Positions 13,028 to 15,077 of a stretch of 15,077 bases of DNA are shown here, in pieces. Below the pieces are notes generated by a model. The model saw only the letters and a program-made list of their open reading frames with translations. It did not search any database and was not told where the DNA came from. This DNA is from Syntrophaceae bacterium UBA2208 (GTDB lineage: Bacteria; Desulfobacterota; BSN033; UBA1163), in the NCBI GenBank assembly GCA_002327885.1, contig DCUS01000189.1:19144-34220 (forward strand), written 5' to 3'. The position numbers and the translations under genes were made by a program. The stretch's first letter is position 1. Each line of letters begins with the position of its first letter.

Positions 13028-14701
13028 ATGCTTGAAGGCGCCAATCCATTTCCAGAGGAATTCGTCAATCGCTACTATGAGAAGAGATGGTGGCTCGGAA
13101 TTTCTTTGGGGGAGATGCTGGGCAGAAGCTGTGACCTCTACCCTCATAAGGAGGCCCTCGTGGCTGAGGGGGTGAGGTTAACATATCGGCAACTCAAAGA
13201 ATGGACAGACCGGTCAGCCATTGCCTTCCTTGGGTTGGGGATTAAGCCATTGGATCGTGTTCTTCTGCAGATTCCAAATTGGGCTGAATTTGTCTATGCC
13301 TATTACGGCCTCCATAAGATCGGGGCCATTCCTGTGATGTGCATTCCAAGATTTTCCCAGAGGGAGGTGGAGCATTTCATTGAGATCACAGAGGCCAAGG
13401 CTTGGATTGTCCCTCTCAAGTTTGAAAAAATAGATTACAAGCCAATGATTCAAACGATTCAATCTCGTTCTTCCTTTTTAAAACATATTCTTTTAATAGA
13501 TTCCTCCCAGTTGAAGGGTGAAGCATTGCCCGAAGGGATGATTTCTTTCAACGATCTTTTGCGTCAAGTAGACTTAAACAAATATCCGAAAGATTATCTT
13601 CAATCTTTCAAGCCCGACCCTGATGAGGTATGCCATTTAATGCCCACAGGAGGAACGACCGGTCTCCCGAAGCTTGTTCCAAGGACTCATAATGATTGGT
13701 TCTGCAACATAGATTTCCGTGCAAAAGCCTGGCAACGAAGTCCTCACGATATCACCTTGATCGCCACTCCTATTACTCATAATATGGCAATTGAAGTTTC
13801 CTTGAACCCCACTTTTCTAACAGGGGGTAAAGTGGTCATGATTTCCTCCACCCGTCCCAGAGAAATCCTGGAGATGATTCAGAAGGAAGGGGTGACCACG
13901 ACAATCCTTTCTGTAGCTCAGGTTCAGCAAATCGTTGACTTCCCGGAGTTGGATCAGTATCGTATTTCTTCTTTGCAAGTGATTGCCACGGGTGGCTCTT
14001 ATATGCCCCCCGAGGCGATTCGAAAAGTTTACGACCAATTGAAATGTAAATTTTACAATGTCTATGGCAGTTCCGAAGGGCCGTGCACCCAGACCCGGTT
14101 CGAAGACCCAGAGGAAGTCATTTTAAACACGGTTGGATGGCCGATCTGTCCTTATGACGAATTTAAAGTGATTGATTCGAATGGTTATCCCCATGCTCCC
14201 GGAAAAGAAGGGGAGCTTGTGGTAAGAGGACCTTGCATCTTTCGTGGATACTATAAATCGGAGGCTGAAAACAGAGAGGCGTTTACCCCCGATGGGTTTT
14301 ATCGCACCGGAGATATTGCTAAGTTCGATGGCGAGGGACGCCTCATCATCACGGGTCGAAAAAAAGATATTATCATCCGGGGGGGAGAAAATATCAGTGC
14401 CAGGGAAGTGGAGGAATTGATCGGAGGTCATCCCAAGGTAGAACAAGTTGCTGCCGTCGCCATGCCCGACCCCATTCTCGGCGAAAGAGTCTGCGCCTTC
14501 ATAAAACCGAAGGAGGGCAAAAAAATCACCTTTGAAGAAATCATTTCTTACCTTATAGAGAAAAAGTCTTCCGTTTTTTATCTTCCCGAGCGGATGGAGG
14601 TGATTGAGGAGATGCCTCTGACCGAAGTTGGAAAAGTGGATAAGAAATGCTTAAGGGAGAAAATTAAGGAGAAACTCAAGAAAGAAGGGAAGATTCAATA
14701 G
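13028..14701 (+). CDS. AMP-dependent acid ligase, EntE/aryl-acid adenylation type
   Basis: A 557-residue cytoplasmic member of the ANL (acyl-CoA synthetase/adenylation) superfamily, which activates a carboxylic acid with ATP and usually transfers it to CoA. Visible core motifs: P-loop PTGGTTGLPK (206-215) followed by VPRTHND, ITHN (249-252), ATGGSYMPP, YGSSEG (346-351), YRTGD (425-429), GRKKDIIIRGGENIS (443-457) and the catalytic lysine in GKVDKK (K536). The N-terminal block YYEKRWW..SLGEMLGRS and the RTHND and HN motifs resemble EntE/DhbE aryl-acid adenylases more than acetate or long-chain types, so an aromatic or cyclic acid is a fair guess. No carrier protein or siderophore gene is near. 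The gene is followed by a TRAP-type binding protein, which points to catabolic activation of an imported acid. The ribosome binding site is weak. Exact substrate unknown. Confidence 0.85.
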   Translation: MLEGANPFPEEFVNRYYEKRWWLGISLGEMLGRSCDLYPHKEALVAEGVRLTYRQLKEWTDRSAIAFLGLGIKPLDRVLLQIPNWAEFVYAYYGLHKIGAIPVMCIPRFSQREVEHFIEITEAKAWIVPLKFEKIDYKPMIQTIQSRSSFLKHILLIDSSQLKGEALPEGMISFNDLLRQVDLNKYPKDYLQSFKPDPDEVCHLMPTGGTTGLPKLVPRTHNDWFCNIDFRAKAWQRSPHDITLIATPITHNMAIEVSLNPTFLTGGKVVMISSTRPREILEMIQKEGVTTTILSVAQVQQIVDFPELDQYRISSLQVIATGGSYMPPEAIRKVYDQLKCKFYNVYGSSEGPCTQTRFEDPEEVILNTVGWPICPYDEFKVIDSNGYPHAPGKEGELVVRGPCIFRGYYKSEAENREAFTPDGFYRTGDIAKFDGEGRLIITGRKKDIIIRGGENISAREVEELIGGHPKVEQVAAVAMPDPILGERVCAFIKPKEGKKITFEEIISYLIEKKSSVFYLPERMEVIEEMPLTEVGKVDKKCLREKIKEKLKKEGKIQ

Positions 14702-14877
14702 GATTGGGCAACTCAAGTAAAAAAACTAATACTTCAGCCTTGACGAAGGGAGGTGAGAGGGAAAGGTTAAGATGTGAGGAAGGATTTTTAGTGATTGAGA
14801 GGGTTAGGGGTTGAGGTCGAGGAAACGGCTGGAAATTTCTAAACAACTTTTTAATTTCAAACAGGAGGTAAGTTCAA

Positions 14878-15077
14878 ATGAGAAATAGATCAATTCTTAT
14901 TGGCCTGATGGTATTTGGAATATTGGTGCCTTCGATGGTTTTTGGAGCCGTTGAATTAAAATTCTGCAACTATTTTCCCGTTCCTGCGAGGCAATCCAAA
15001 ATCTGTGAGGAATTCATTAAAGATCTTGAGGCTCGATCCGGGGGACAATTGAAGATTCGTTTTTTTCCTGCCGGGAC
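14878..15077 (+). CDS. TRAP transporter solute-binding protein (DctP family), cut by window end
   Basis: Only the first 66 codons are present. AGGAGGT at 14863-14869 is eight bases before the ATG. Residues 1-24 form a signal peptide (MRNRSILIG, hydrophobic core, cut near VFGA). The mature start, LKFCNYFPV followed by SKICEEFIKDLEARSGGQLK and IRFFPAG, matches the DctP pattern of an early beta strand, a helix with ExF..LE..SGG, and then a strand ending FFPAG. DctP proteins capture carboxylates in the periplasm for a TRAP membrane transporter. It lies 176 bases after the acid ligase, so it may import that ligase's substrate. The membrane subunits would lie beyond the window. Confidence 0.8.
   Translation, partial: MRNRSILIGLMVFGILVPSMVFGAVELKFCNYFPVPARQSKICEEFIKDLEARSGGQLKIRFFPAG

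Overview
The window looks like chromosomal DNA of an anaerobic, probably deltaproteobacterial-type bacterium (Desulfobacterota / Desulfuromonadia / Syntrophobacterales range). I base this on many c-type multiheme cytochromes, a tetraheme protein that resembles the Geobacter nanowire subunit OmcE, and an aromatic-acid-type AMP ligase next to a TRAP transporter gene. Taxonomy is inferred from gene content only.

Region A (1-7875, + strand) is an extracellular electron transfer locus. A 410-base AT-rich leader carries good sigma54-like and sigma70-like promoter matches. It drives a tetraheme OmcE-like cytochrome (446-1069) that is closed off by a strong terminator. Five closely spaced genes follow (1329-7875): an NHL beta-propeller lipoprotein, a pentaheme lipoprotein, a large outer-membrane beta-barrel, a second NHL lipoprotein, and a 12-heme cytochrome whose first ~210 residues repeat the OmcE-like domain. 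Together they could form a complete route: periplasmic or lipid-anchored cytochrome, barrel, surface 12-heme protein, and a polymer of the tetraheme subunit. The propeller lipoproteins would act as assembly or scaffold parts.

Region B (7983-10746, - strand) converges on region A. It holds a 16-heme cytochrome with an N-terminal Ig-like segment and, 59-101 bases downstream depending on the start, a secreted thioredoxin-fold/TPR protein that has lost both active-site cysteines. They look like the periplasmic or cell-surface partners of the same system.

Region C (10984-12886, + strand) diverges from B: a small Cys-rich DUF2180-like protein, then a stand-alone receiver (CheY-like) gene overlapping glgC (ADP-glucose pyrophosphorylase) by four bases, which suggests a link between signalling and carbon storage. 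Region D (13028-end) holds an EntE/aryl-acid-type AMP ligase with its own promoter, and the start of a TRAP transporter solute-binding protein cut by the window edge, suggesting uptake and CoA or adenylate activation of a carboxylic acid.

The most interesting idea is that the locus encodes both a nanowire subunit and a hybrid protein carrying the same polymerising domain fused to eight further hemes. The hybrid may be the base, cap or adaptor that joins the wire to the outer-membrane barrel.
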